Positions 8,443-15,810 of a DNA stretch of 64,000 nt are shown here, in pieces; within the stretch, counting starts at the first letter, position 1, and every line of letters begins with the position of its first letter. Where the stretch lies: NCBI RefSeq assembly GCF_001421965.1, contig NZ_LMLP01000001.1, positions 372,001 through 436,000 on the forward strand, written 5' to 3'. Below the pieces are notes generated by a model. That model did no database searches. It was not told where the DNA came from and saw only the letters and a list, made by a program, of their open reading frames with translations. This DNA is from Sphingomonas sp. Leaf67 (lineage in GTDB: Bacteria > Pseudomonadota > Alphaproteobacteria > Sphingomonadales > Sphingomonadaceae). The position numbers were made by a program, and so were the translations under genes.

Positions 8443-8504
8443 TGCGATAATCGCAATTTCGTCGCAAGCAGAATTTTGCGATAATGGCATTTGCGATATT
8501 CGCA
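8443..8504. promoter_or_regulatory. Divergent cI/cro control region with three operator palindromes
   Basis: Three 13-bp near-perfect palindromes lie between the divergent genes: TGCGATAATCGCA (8443-8455), TGCGATAATGGCA (8477-8489) and TGCGATATTCGCA (8492-8504). Sites 1 and 3 are symmetric apart from the central base; site 2 has one mismatch. Centre spacings are 34 and 15 bp, recalling the three-operator OR arrangement of lambda. Sites 2 and 3 lie close to the cI start and site 1 close to cro. Binding by the CI and Cro proteins is inferred. Confidence 0.8.
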
Positions 8505-8524
8505 AGCGTCCGCTTCATAAACGC

Positions 8525-9106
8525 ATGGCAAACATCCACTTACCTGATGACCTGCGTGACCTTCTGAAGCGCAATGGTAAGCGTCAAATCGACCTAGCTA
8601 ACCTTCTCAATATCGACCCGACAGCAGTGTCGAAGATACTGACCGGTAAGCGGTTATTAAAAGCTCATGAAGCATCGGCAATCCTCGACTGGCTTGGCCC
8701 GGAGGTCACAGTTGACGCGCCAATAAACACCGCCATCCCGATCATAGGACAGGTCAGTGGCGGGAATTGGCGTGAAGCTATCCAGCACCCCATTGGCCAT
8801 CTTCCGACACCGGACCCAACGATCCCGAAGGGTACGTTTGCCTTGCGGGTCGTAGGCGATTCGATGGATCAATACGTTGAGGACGGCGGAACTGTGGTCG
8901 TTGACCCCAATGACCGGGCGCTATTCCCCGGTCGGTTTTACGTAGTCCTAAACGACAGTGGAGAAACGACGTTCAAGCAGTTCGCAAACGAACCTGCCCG
9001 TTTAGTGCCCTGTTCGAGCAACCCCGTTCATGTCGACATAACGATCGGGGACGGTACGGCATTCTCGATCGTCGGCCGCGTCATATGGCGCGCCTCGCGG
9101 ATGTAG
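8525..9106 (+). CDS. CI-type phage repressor (XRE HTH + S24/LexA-like peptidase)
   Basis: A 193-aa lysogeny repressor beginning MANIHLPDDL. Residues 8-45 are the HTH (KRQIDLANLLNIDPTAVSKI); residues 70-190 are an S24 domain with catalytic Ser113 in GDSMDQY and Lys151 in TTFKQF. The usual autocleavage Ala-Gly pair is at the expected place replaced by Ser78-Gly79 (IIGQVSGGNW). It should keep the prophage silent by binding the palindromes upstream and those at 9373-9421, and be inactivated by RecA-stimulated self-cleavage. A much longer open frame extends upstream but crosses the operators and the cro gene, so the ATG at 8525 is chosen; no ribosome site is obvious. Confidence 0.93.
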   Translation: MANIHLPDDLRDLLKRNGKRQIDLANLLNIDPTAVSKILTGKRLLKAHEASAILDWLGPEVTVDAPINTAIPIIGQVSGGNWREAIQHPIGHLPTPDPTIPKGTFALRVVGDSMDQYVEDGGTVVVDPNDRALFPGRFYVVLNDSGETTFKQFANEPARLVPCSSNPVHVDITIGDGTAFSIVGRVIWRASRM

Positions 9107-9296
9107 CGTCTACTACTGCATCGAAATCGCGCCTGACCTGAACGTCGCCGGGAACAGTTATGAATAGCTGCCCACGTTCGTCGCGTGAAGCCAGCCCTTC
9201 CCCTTCAAGATCGCGGCACGCCTCGCTGTATCGTTCGCGCCACGGCCCAACCGGCCGATCAAAACACCTAGCTCGGTACCAAAACACAACGAACAT
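9081..9296 (-). CDS. Possible small phage protein, unknown
   Basis: A 71-aa frame (MFVVFWYRARCFDRPVGPWR at the start) that overlaps the last 26 bp of the repressor gene in convergent orientation. Its middle (RYSEACRDLEGEGLASRDE, then QLFITVPG) has ordinary protein composition and resembles the wing of a winged helix. A TTGATT and TATTTT pair about 18 bp apart upstream on the minus strand could be a promoter. No homologue recognised. Confidence 0.45.
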   Translation of the reverse strand: MFVVFWYRARCFDRPVGPWRERYSEACRDLEGEGLASRDERGQLFITVPGDVQVRRDFDAVVDATSARRAI

Positions 9297-9372
9297 CGCT
9301 GCCTGCCAATCCCCAATCTATGATGCAAAATAGGAACAAATGACGAACACAATCAACCCTCGAAACGTGAAT

Positions 9373-9421
9373 TGCTATAATCGCACTTTTTACCGTTGAC
9401 CTTTTAATTGCGATTATCGCA
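9373..9421. promoter_or_regulatory. Second operator pair at the rightward early promoter
   Basis: Two more copies of the repressor palindrome precede the rightward phage operon: TGCTATAATCGCA (9373-9385) and the symmetric TGCGATTATCGCA (9409-9421). They are 36 bp apart centre to centre. A TTGACC (9396-9401) lies so that the second palindrome covers the spacer and -10 zone, which fits repression by steric block. The matching sequence strongly suggests the same CI/Cro pair controls this promoter, like OL in lambda. Confidence 0.75.
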
Positions 9422-9459
9422 TTGTGGCACTTGCCGGATAAGCCGGTCGAAGGTGCCAT

Positions 9460-9738
9460 ATGCAAACCCCATTCATCACTGATTTGCGTGCGGTAACGGT
9501 GCCGCTGACCGGACCGAAGGGTCCGGCCGCTGCCGTCTCGCTCCGCTATTTCGACGAAACGGGTCGCCACATCGGCAACTCGGTCATGTCCGCCACCGAA
9601 CTGGCTGAACAGGCGCGCGCCCTGCTCGCGATGGCCGAAGCTGCGATGCTTCACGCCGTCGGCGCTGACGGTGCCGTGAAGCCGCCGCACCATCACTTCC
9701 CCATCATGCGCGACGTTCGCGTGGTGGAAGCGGCGTGA
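9460..9738 (+). CDS. Early phage protein, unknown function
   Basis: A 92-aa protein, first gene of the rightward early operon and directly downstream of the operator pair. It has a beta-rich N-terminal half (LRAVTVPLTGPKGPAAAVSL) and an alpha-helical stretch at about 46-66 (ELAEQARALLAMAEAAMLHA), ending in a His-rich PPHHHFP. No family recognised. The next gene begins inside its stop codon (GTGA). Its place next to the controlled promoter suggests an early accessory role. Confidence 0.7.
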   Translation: MQTPFITDLRAVTVPLTGPKGPAAAVSLRYFDETGRHIGNSVMSATELAEQARALLAMAEAAMLHAVGADGAVKPPHHHFPIMRDVRVVEAA

Positions 9739-9878
9739 TCGCCGCCGGCTGTTACGCGCTGTTCGCCAGCGCCTTCGTCGTCGCGGTCGGCTCGATCGCC
9801 GCGACCATCATCCCCCAGCGCCACCGCATCACCCGCATCCTTCGGCGCGGCCCGGAATGGAGCGTGGACCATGGATGA
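9735..9878 (+). CDS. 47-aa single-span membrane peptide
   Basis: Translation from GTG at 9735 gives a peptide with one clear transmembrane helix (GCYALFASAFVVAVGSIAAT) followed by a basic cytoplasmic tail (HRITRILRR). The start overlaps the preceding stop by GTGA, and its stop overlaps the start of the next gene by 8 bp. These overlaps and the well-formed hydrophobic segment support a real small gene. Function unknown; phage exclusion and host-lysis control are both possible roles for such peptides. Confidence 0.6.
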   Translation: MIAAGCYALFASAFVVAVGSIAATIIPQRHRITRILRRGPEWSVDHG

Positions 9879-10230
9879 GTTTCCCCGCTGCCGCCTCATC
9901 GCCAGCCCTCCGACCGAGAGCGTGGAAGCGCCCATGTTCGCCCCGACCTATGTCCCGCTCCACAACGGCGAAGACGTGCTGGTCGTCGCAGCACCCGGCA
10001 TCGCCGTGGCGACCAGCGAAATGGAAAGCGGCGCAAAGCTCCTGACCATTTTCCTTTATTCCCCGACGTACGACGACGATCCCCAGGACGAAGCGGTCGG
10101 CATGGGCCACAACATGACCGTCGAAACCGCGCGCGGCATCGCGGCGAACATCACGAAACTGTGCGACGAAGCCGAGGCCGCAGCCGACGCCCTCGCGACT
10201 GCCGCGATCGATAAGGCACGCGCCCGATGA
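9871..10230 (+). CDS. Early phage protein, unknown function
   Basis: A 119-aa acidic protein starting MDEFPRCRLIASPPTESV. The C-terminal third is a long Ala-rich helix (ANITKLCDEAEAAADALATA), suggesting oligomerisation or partner binding. No catalytic motif or known domain was recognised. It overlaps both neighbours by a few bases, so it is co-translated within the rightward operon. Confidence 0.68.
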   Translation: MDEFPRCRLIASPPTESVEAPMFAPTYVPLHNGEDVLVVAAPGIAVATSEMESGAKLLTIFLYSPTYDDDPQDEAVGMGHNMTVETARGIAANITKLCDEAEAAADALATAAIDKARAR

Positions 10231-10346
10231 TCCGTCGCCCGACCCTGCGCCGCCCCAGTCTGGGCAGCATCCTGCTCGCAACCCTGTGGCTGGCCCTGCT
10301 CACCGCTGCAAACGCGACCGCATCTATCATGCGAGGCGTTCGGTAA
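10227..10346 (+). CDS. 39-aa membrane peptide
   Basis: An ATG at 10227 (ATGA overlap with the preceding stop) opens a 39-aa frame with a basic N-terminus (MIRRPTLRRP) followed by one hydrophobic span (ILLATLWLALLTAANATA). The stop TAA shares its last base with the ATG of the next gene (TAATG). The topology fits a small inner-membrane peptide or a signal-like leader. Its place in a fully overlapping operon supports translation; function unknown. Confidence 0.55.
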   Translation: MIRRPTLRRPSLGSILLATLWLALLTAANATASIMRGVR

Positions 10347-11587
10347 TGGCCGCCGTCGATAACCTCTTCGCACGCGGCGTTCGGATGCTTCACGAAGAGG
10401 CAATCGAACTGACGCTGGCGTCGCTGCTCGCCTACTGGGATCGGCACGAACACGTCGCCATCGCGTGGTCGGGCGGGAAGGACAGCACGGCCGTCCTGAC
10501 CCTGATCGTGCACATGATCGACGCAGGTATGCTGCGCCGACCGAAGCGACTCTATGTGCTGTACGCCGACACCCGGCAGGAACTGCCTCCCATCCAAGCG
10601 TCCGCCGAACTCATCATGGCAATGCTTCGACGGATCGATTGGATCGAGGTGATCGTCGTTCGCGCCCCAATTGAAAAGCGGTTCATGCCGTACATTCTCG
10701 GCCGGGGCGTGCCGCCGCCGAACAACAACACGCTTCGCTGGTGCACGCGACAGATCAAGGTTGATCCGATGGCGGCCGCTATGGCGGTCGTGCTCGAGAG
10801 CTTGCCGGGCACTCTGCTGACCATCACCGGCGTTCGCGAGGGCGAGAGTGCCCAGCGCGACGGTCGCATTGCTATGTCCTGCTCCAAAGACGGAGCAGAA
10901 TGTGGACAGGGCTGGTATCAACAGGTGCTGCCGAATGCGAAGGGCATCCGGGGTCGCACCGCGACCCTCGCGCCGATCCTGCACTGGCGCGTTTGCATCG
11001 TCTGGGACTGGCTCAAGGTTTTCGCCCCTCAGACCGCTTTCGGCGGATGGCCGACCGCGATCCTTGCCGACGCGTATGGCGGCGATGATGCGACAGAAAT
11101 TAACGCCCGCACGGGATGTGTCGCCTGTCCGCTCGCCGCCGAAGATACCGCATTGCGGGTCATCTGCAGAATCAACGGATGGCAGCACGTCCATCCGTTG
11201 CAAGAACTGCGACCGATCTACCGGTGGATGCGCGAACCAGAGCAGCGGCACCGCAAGAGCGGTGTCGAACGCCTGAAGTCCGGCGCGATCGCGAAGAACC
11301 CCCAACGCATGGGGCCGCTGACGTTGGCCGCGCGTAGCATGGCGCTCGAACAAATTCTGGATATTCAGCGCCGGGTCTGTGTCGGCGCGGCGAGCGCCGG
11401 CAGGCCAGAACGTGGCATCGACCTGATCAACGCCGAAGAAGAGGCGCTGATCCGGGGCCTAATCGCCGCACGAACCTTCCCTGACAAATGGGGCGGCGAC
11501 GAACCCAGCGCTGCGGCGTGGCTCGACAGCGTCTATTCGGACGGCTCGACCCAACCCATTCTCTTTCGCGATATGGTCGGATCATGA
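10346..11587 (+). CDS. Phage PAPS-reductase / DndC-like PP-loop protein
   Basis: A 413-aa protein from ATG 10346. Residues 37-50 carry the ATP-pyrophosphatase loop AIAWSGGKDSTAVL, as in PAPS reductases and DndC. Later features include RWCTRQIKVDP (about residue 130), a TGVREGES turn and GCVACPLA, a Cys pair near residue 257 that could hold an iron-sulphur cluster with the earlier cysteine. Such proteins are common in prophages and are thought to activate a substrate by adenylation, possibly to modify DNA; assimilatory sulphate reduction is unlikely in this context. The start overlaps the preceding TAA. A 20-residue upstream extension is open but would overlap the 39-aa gene. Confidence 0.85.
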   Translation: MAAVDNLFARGVRMLHEEAIELTLASLLAYWDRHEHVAIAWSGGKDSTAVLTLIVHMIDAGMLRRPKRLYVLYADTRQELPPIQASAELIMAMLRRIDWIEVIVVRAPIEKRFMPYILGRGVPPPNNNTLRWCTRQIKVDPMAAAMAVVLESLPGTLLTITGVREGESAQRDGRIAMSCSKDGAECGQGWYQQVLPNAKGIRGRTATLAPILHWRVCIVWDWLKVFAPQTAFGGWPTAILADAYGGDDATEINARTGCVACPLAAEDTALRVICRINGWQHVHPLQELRPIYRWMREPEQRHRKSGVERLKSGAIAKNPQRMGPLTLAARSMALEQILDIQRRVCVGAASAGRPERGIDLINAEEEALIRGLIAARTFPDKWGGDEPSAAAWLDSVYSDGSTQPILFRDMVGS

Positions 11588-12054
11588 AGATGCCCGGCCC
11601 AGCCTTGGCTTCGGATTGGCCCGCGCTCGCGCGCGCCGCCCGCCGCATCCTCGACCAGCGCCGGACCCTCGACCCGCAACAGGTCGAAAAAGGCCGCCTA
11701 ACCGCAGCCGACGCCACCGCCCGCCTGCGCATCGCCACGGCGCTGGTCGCGCAATGGGACAGCATCGCCGCTGGCCGACCACCCTATGACGCCGAGACGG
11801 CATGGATCGTCAGCAACGGCACCGAAGGCACCTATCCGCACGAACTGCGGACCGACCTGAACGCCGCCGCCGATCGCGCGCGCACGCTGGCCGATCGCCA
11901 CGGCGAGGATGCCGACGCCGCGCACTTCGCCGAAGCCGTCGCCGCTCTCGCATGGCACGCCCGCCCGCGCGACCATATCAGCCACATCCTCGACGTGGCC
12001 CATGCCAACGCCGCGTGGCGTGCGAGCAGGACAGAAGGGCGTGCCGCCGCATGA
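11584..12054 (+). CDS. Phage protein of unknown function
   Basis: A 156-aa, Ala/Arg-rich, mostly helical protein starting at the ATGA overlap with the PAPS-reductase-like gene. Segments such as ATARLRIATALVAQWDSIAA and AAADRARTLADRHGEDADAA suggest a coiled or helical-bundle structure. No known family was recognised. Co-transcription with the PP-loop gene and the integrase is indicated by the overlaps, so it could assist either, but there is no direct sign of this. Confidence 0.68.
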   Translation: MKMPGPALASDWPALARAARRILDQRRTLDPQQVEKGRLTAADATARLRIATALVAQWDSIAAGRPPYDAETAWIVSNGTEGTYPHELRTDLNAAADRARTLADRHGEDADAAHFAEAVAALAWHARPRDHISHILDVAHANAAWRASRTEGRAAA

Positions 12055-12314
12055 CCGCACTGTCGCGCCTTGAGGGCTTGCCCGACTGGCCCGCGCGCAT
12101 GACCGCGCCGGTCGCTGCCGCCTACATGGGCATATCGCAGAACACGTTCCTGACCCGCTTCGGTGCGGTCGGCGTGAAGGAAGGCGGCAACACCTTGTGG
12201 GCGCGTGCCCAGCTGGACCGGATCATCGCCGACCAGTTCAACCTGTCATCGCCGGCCGTTGCCGTTGGCGGCGACGATGCATACGCTGCATGGAAAGCGC
12301 AGCGAGGGAAATAG
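12051..12314 (+). CDS. Small HTH protein, possible excisionase
   Basis: An 87-aa protein beginning MTALSRLEGLPDWPARM. The central part (MTAPVAAAYMGISQNTFLTR, then FGAVGVKEGGNTLWARAQLD) matches a winged MerR/AlpA-like fold in which a helix-turn-helix is followed by a small hairpin wing. It lies directly upstream of the integrase and overlaps the previous gene by ATGA, the classical position of a recombination directionality factor. The excisionase role is an inference from place and fold. Confidence 0.65.
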   Translation: MTALSRLEGLPDWPARMTAPVAAAYMGISQNTFLTRFGAVGVKEGGNTLWARAQLDRIIADQFNLSSPAVAVGGDDAYAAWKAQRGK

Positions 12315-12316
12315 CC

Positions 12317-13396
12317 GTGGCCGCTGGCCTGCATATCGTCACGAAGCGCCGACCGGGCAAACCGGTCATTCACTACGTCTATGCATGGCGGGGCGGGCCG
12401 CTCATTCATCGCAAGGAAGGCGGACCCAAGCCGGCCATCACCGCCGCGCTGACCGACGCCGCCGCCGCCACGCGCCCGGCATCCGCAACGCCGTCCGACA
12501 CGATCGACGGCCTGATCACGCGCTACACCGAATCGGCGGCTTGGAAGAAGCTGGCCGCCTCGACGCGGGTCAACTACGGCACGTGGCACGCGCGCATCAG
12601 CACCGAGTTCGGCAAGGCACCCCTGAAAGTGTTCGCCGATCGCCGCGTCCGTGGCGACGTGCTAGACTGGCGCGACCGCTGGGCCGAGCAGCCGCGCAGT
12701 GCCGACGCCGCGATCACCGCCTTTTCGGCGCTGCTAAGCTGGGCCGTCGATCGCGGGATGCTGCCGTTCAATGTCCTGTTCGACACCGACCGGCTGTACG
12801 AACAGGACCGCTCCGACATCATCTGGGAAGCCGAACACTTTGCGGCCTTCGCGAAGGAAGCATCGGTGGAGGTGCAGGAGGCGATCGACCTCGCCGCCGC
12901 CACCGGTCTACGCCGGGGCGATCTGGTCCGCCTGCCATGGAGCGCGATCGGCGATCACGCGATCGTCTGGCACACCGGCAAGAGTCGGGGCCGGACGATG
13001 GTGACCGTCCCGATCCTGCCCGAGACAAAGGCGATCCTCGCCCGGATTCGCGCGCGTCACGCTGCCGAGATGGCAGCGAAGCGGCCGGACCGGCAAAAGC
13101 CGCTGCCCGAGACCGTACTGTCGAATAGCTACTGGCGGCCATGGACGGCGATGGGGTTGGGATCGCGGTTCCGTGACGCCAAGATCGCCGCCGGCATCAC
13201 CGTCCACCTGCACGACCTGCGCGGCACGTTCGCGACGCGGTGCATGATCGCCGGTCTGACCGATCAGGAGATCGCCGATATCCTTGGCTGGACGACGAAA
13301 GACGTATCGAAAATTCGCTCGAAGTACGTGTCGCAGCATCGCGTTGTGATCGAGATTGGGAAGCGGATCGCGGCGACCAAAACGGCGGCGGTGTAA
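12317..13396 (+). CDS. int: Tyrosine recombinase / phage integrase
   Basis: A 359-aa site-specific recombinase if started at GTG 12317, two bases after the previous stop; an in-frame ATG at 12290 would add nine residues. An N-terminal arm-binding part is followed by a core-binding domain (about 62-150) and the catalytic domain with Arg199 (TGLRRGDL), Lys222 (HTGKSRG), His299 and Arg302 (LHDLRGTF), Trp325 (ILGW) and nucleophile Tyr337 (SKYVSQHR). The gene ends 50 bp from the 3' end of tRNA-Pro, so the prophage attachment site is almost certainly the tRNA 3' segment. It would integrate and, with a directionality factor, excise the element. Confidence 0.95.
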   Translation: MAAGLHIVTKRRPGKPVIHYVYAWRGGPLIHRKEGGPKPAITAALTDAAAATRPASATPSDTIDGLITRYTESAAWKKLAASTRVNYGTWHARISTEFGKAPLKVFADRRVRGDVLDWRDRWAEQPRSADAAITAFSALLSWAVDRGMLPFNVLFDTDRLYEQDRSDIIWEAEHFAAFAKEASVEVQEAIDLAAATGLRRGDLVRLPWSAIGDHAIVWHTGKSRGRTMVTVPILPETKAILARIRARHAAEMAAKRPDRQKPLPETVLSNSYWRPWTAMGLGSRFRDAKIAAGITVHLHDLRGTFATRCMIAGLTDQEIADILGWTTKDVSKIRSKYVSQHRVVIEIGKRIAATKTAAV

Positions 13397-13522
<126 letters not shown>

Positions 13523-13571
13523 ACGAGGAGTTGCGCCTAGGCCGGTATCGGCCGCGATGCAAGCAGGCATT

Positions 13572-13647
13572 TGGTGGGCCCGGCAGGACTCGAACCCGCA
13601 ACCTAGCCGTTATGAGCGGCCAGCTCTAACCATTGAGCTACAGGCCC
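13572..13647 (-). tRNA. tRNA-Ile2 (CAU, lysidine type)
   Basis: On the minus strand the 76-nt molecule has acceptor GGGCCTG with CGGGCCC (one G-U), encoded CCA, T-arm GCGGG/CCTGC and an anticodon stem-loop GGCCG-CTCATAA-CGGCT with CAT anticodon. The CUCAUAA loop and the GGUUAGAGC D-arm resemble E. coli tRNA-Ile(CAU), whose wobble base is changed to lysidine, more than elongator or initiator tRNA-Met. Automated tools may label it tRNA-Met. Confidence 0.85.
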
Positions 13648-13712
13648 CACCTGCGGGCGCAGCGATAGCGTCGCCGGCCACGCCGGCGCAAGGGCGTTGA
13701 TGCTTGTGCCCT

Positions 13713-14738
13713 TTACGCGGAATCGCGTTCGACCAGAACCGGCTGCATCATCACCGACGGCGCATCCTCACCGGCGATGCGGCGGAACAGCGCGGACACC
13801 ATGGCATCGGCACCGCGGGCAATATCCTGTCGCACGGTCGTGATGCGCGGCATCGCGCTGAGCGCCAGCGGCAGATCGTCATAGCCCACGACCGGCATGT
13901 CGTCGGGCACGCGGATGCCGCGATCGGCCAGCACCCGCAGCGTCGTCAGCGCAATCACGTCGGACGCCGCCGCGATGCCGTCGATCTCGCCACCGACGCG
14001 GTCAAGATGCGCGGTTACTTCCTGCACCATGATGTCGGAGGCTAGGTGGGTGTCGAGTTGGAGCGGCGGATGTTCAATGCCCGCAGTCGCCATAGCTGAG
14101 GCAACGCCTTCATAACGCTGACGTATTTCCGGTGCGCGGAGTTCGCCAAGGAACGCGATGCGCCGCGCGCCGCGCGCGATCAGGCGCTCGCCGGCCAATT
14201 TGCCGCCGGCGATATTGTCGGAGCCGACCGCACAATGCACCTGCCCCGGCAGATCGCTGCTGCCCCAAGCGACGAGCGGGCGATAGCGGCGGGCAACGCG
14301 TTCGATCGTATCGACCTGATCCGACTGACCGATCAGCAGGACGCCGTCCATCATGCCCGAATCGACGATCCGCTCCAGCCAGTCGGTCGCATCGGGAATG
14401 ATCCGCGACAGCATCAGGTCATAACCGTCCTCGGTCAGCCGGTCGGCCAGAAAGCCCAGCATCGTCATGAAGAACGGGTCCGACAGATGTTGACGCCGCT
14501 CATGCCCGAGCGGCACGACCACGCCGATCACCCCGGTACGCTGGGTCCGCAACCTGCTGGCCATCTGGTTGGGGCGGAAGCTGTGTTCGGCGGCAAGCGC
14601 CTGTATCCGGTCCCGTGTTTCCGCATTCACCAACGATTTGCCCGCGAGCGCGCGCGATACGGTGCCCGGCGACACGCCCGCCAGCCGCGCCAGATCGGCA
14701 ATGGTTCGCACCCGCGATATCTGTGCATCTTGCTCCAT
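13713..14738 (-). CDS. LacI-family transcriptional regulator
   Basis: A 341-aa repressor starting MEQDAQISRVRT. Residues 10-60 hold the LacI HTH and hinge (TIADLARLAGVSPGTVSRAL, then RPNQMASRL); the rest is a periplasmic-binding-protein-like sugar-sensing domain ending near ITTVRQDIARGADAMV. It is divergent from a fructokinase gene 168 bp away and probably controls it in response to a sugar or sugar phosphate. An in-frame ATG 23 codons upstream would intrude on the presumed operator, so the inner ATG is chosen. Confidence 0.9.
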   Translation of the reverse strand: MEQDAQISRVRTIADLARLAGVSPGTVSRALAGKSLVNAETRDRIQALAAEHSFRPNQMASRLRTQRTGVIGVVVPLGHERRQHLSDPFFMTMLGFLADRLTEDGYDLMLSRIIPDATDWLERIVDSGMMDGVLLIGQSDQVDTIERVARRYRPLVAWGSSDLPGQVHCAVGSDNIAGGKLAGERLIARGARRIAFLGELRAPEIRQRYEGVASAMATAGIEHPPLQLDTHLASDIMVQEVTAHLDRVGGEIDGIAAASDVIALTTLRVLADRGIRVPDDMPVVGYDDLPLALSAMPRITTVRQDIARGADAMVSALFRRIAGEDAPSVMMQPVLVERDSA

Positions 14739-14794
14739 GCGGCTGCTTGTACGAACAAAATCTTGCGGTCCGCCAGCAAAATATCCGCGCATAT

Positions 14795-14816
14795 TCAAAC
14801 GTTGCAAACGATTGTG
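14795..14816. promoter_or_regulatory. Candidate LacI-type operator between regulator and fructokinase
   Basis: The stretch TTCAAACGTTGCAAACGATT contains two overlapping CAAACG units; CAAACGATTG has the CAAnCGnTTG symmetry typical of LacI-family operators with a central CG. It lies in the divergent 168-bp spacer. Assignment to the adjacent LacI protein is by proximity. Confidence 0.45.
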
Positions 14817-14906
14817 AAAGACGTTAGCCGGTTCCGGTGGCGCGCTTTACTTGCGATGTCGCGCGGTGGTGCGGCACAACGCCGGCCAGTTGAAGGAGAG
14901 GACCGA

Positions 14907-15782
14907 ATGCATTCCGACACCATCGTGGCTGGCGTAGAATTGGGCGGCACCAAATCGATCGCGGTGGTCGGACGCGGACGGGAGATCATCGACCGGTTCC
15001 GCGTGCCAACGACCACCCCCGACGAAACGCTGGGCATCATCGCGGCGAAACTGGCGCAGTGGCGGCAGGAGCATCGCCCCGCCGCGATCGGCATCGCCAG
15101 TTTCGGGCCGATCTCGGTCGCCGATGGCATCATGCTCCCAACCCCGAAACCGCATTGGGCGGGTGCCGACATCGTCGGCCCGCTGGCGCAGGGCTTCGAC
15201 AAGATCGCGTTCCATACCGACGTTACCGGCGCGGCACTGGGCGAAGGCGCGTTCGGGGCCGGGGCCGGCCTGTCCGATTTTCTGTACGTCACGGTCGGCA
15301 CCGGCGTCGGTATGGGGATCATCGCCGGGGGGCGACCGGTGACCGGCATGATGCATCCCGAAGCGGGACATATCCGTGTTCGCCGTCGCGCGGACGATTC
15401 CTTTGCCGGCGCGTGCCCGTTTCACGGCGACTGTCTGGAAGGGCTGGTCAGCGGGCCAGCGATCGCGGCGCGGACCGGCGGGCCGGCGCATCTGCTGTCG
15501 GCCGACGATCCGGCGTGGCGCAACATCGCCGATGCATTGGGTGAGGCATTCGCGACACTGTTCCTGACGCTGTCCCCTGCCCGTATCATCGTCGGCGGCG
15601 GGGTCGGGCTGGGCCAGCCGCAGGTGCTGCCGATGGTGCGCGAACGGGTCGTCGCCGCGCTGGGCGGCTATCTGGGCTTCGTCGATGCCGGATCGATCGA
15701 CGCGCGGATTGTTTCCGCGGCGCTGGGCGACGAGGCCGGTCCGCTGGGTACGCTGGTCATGGCGCAGGACGCGCTGGCGTAA
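14907..15782 (+). CDS. scrK: ROK-family fructokinase
   Basis: A 291-aa sugar kinase (fructose + ATP to fructose-6-phosphate is the likely reaction). The N-terminus has the phosphate-binding VELGGTKS (residues 9-16), then VTVGTGVGMGI, and the ROK fructokinase zinc motif: His of HPEAGH followed by CPFHGDCLEG. The ATG at 14907 has a GGAGAG ribosome site 6 nt upstream; a longer open frame upstream lacks support. Length fits bacterial ROK fructokinases (about 290-300 aa). Divergence from a LacI regulator points to sugar-induced expression. A broader hexokinase activity cannot be excluded from sequence. Confidence 0.88.
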   Translation: MHSDTIVAGVELGGTKSIAVVGRGREIIDRFRVPTTTPDETLGIIAAKLAQWRQEHRPAAIGIASFGPISVADGIMLPTPKPHWAGADIVGPLAQGFDKIAFHTDVTGAALGEGAFGAGAGLSDFLYVTVGTGVGMGIIAGGRPVTGMMHPEAGHIRVRRRADDSFAGACPFHGDCLEGLVSGPAIAARTGGPAHLLSADDPAWRNIADALGEAFATLFLTLSPARIIVGGGVGLGQPQVLPMVRERVVAALGGYLGFVDAGSIDARIVSAALGDEAGPLGTLVMAQDALA

Positions 15783-15810
15783 CGCCGCGCAGTGATCCAC
15801 AGTTCGGGCG

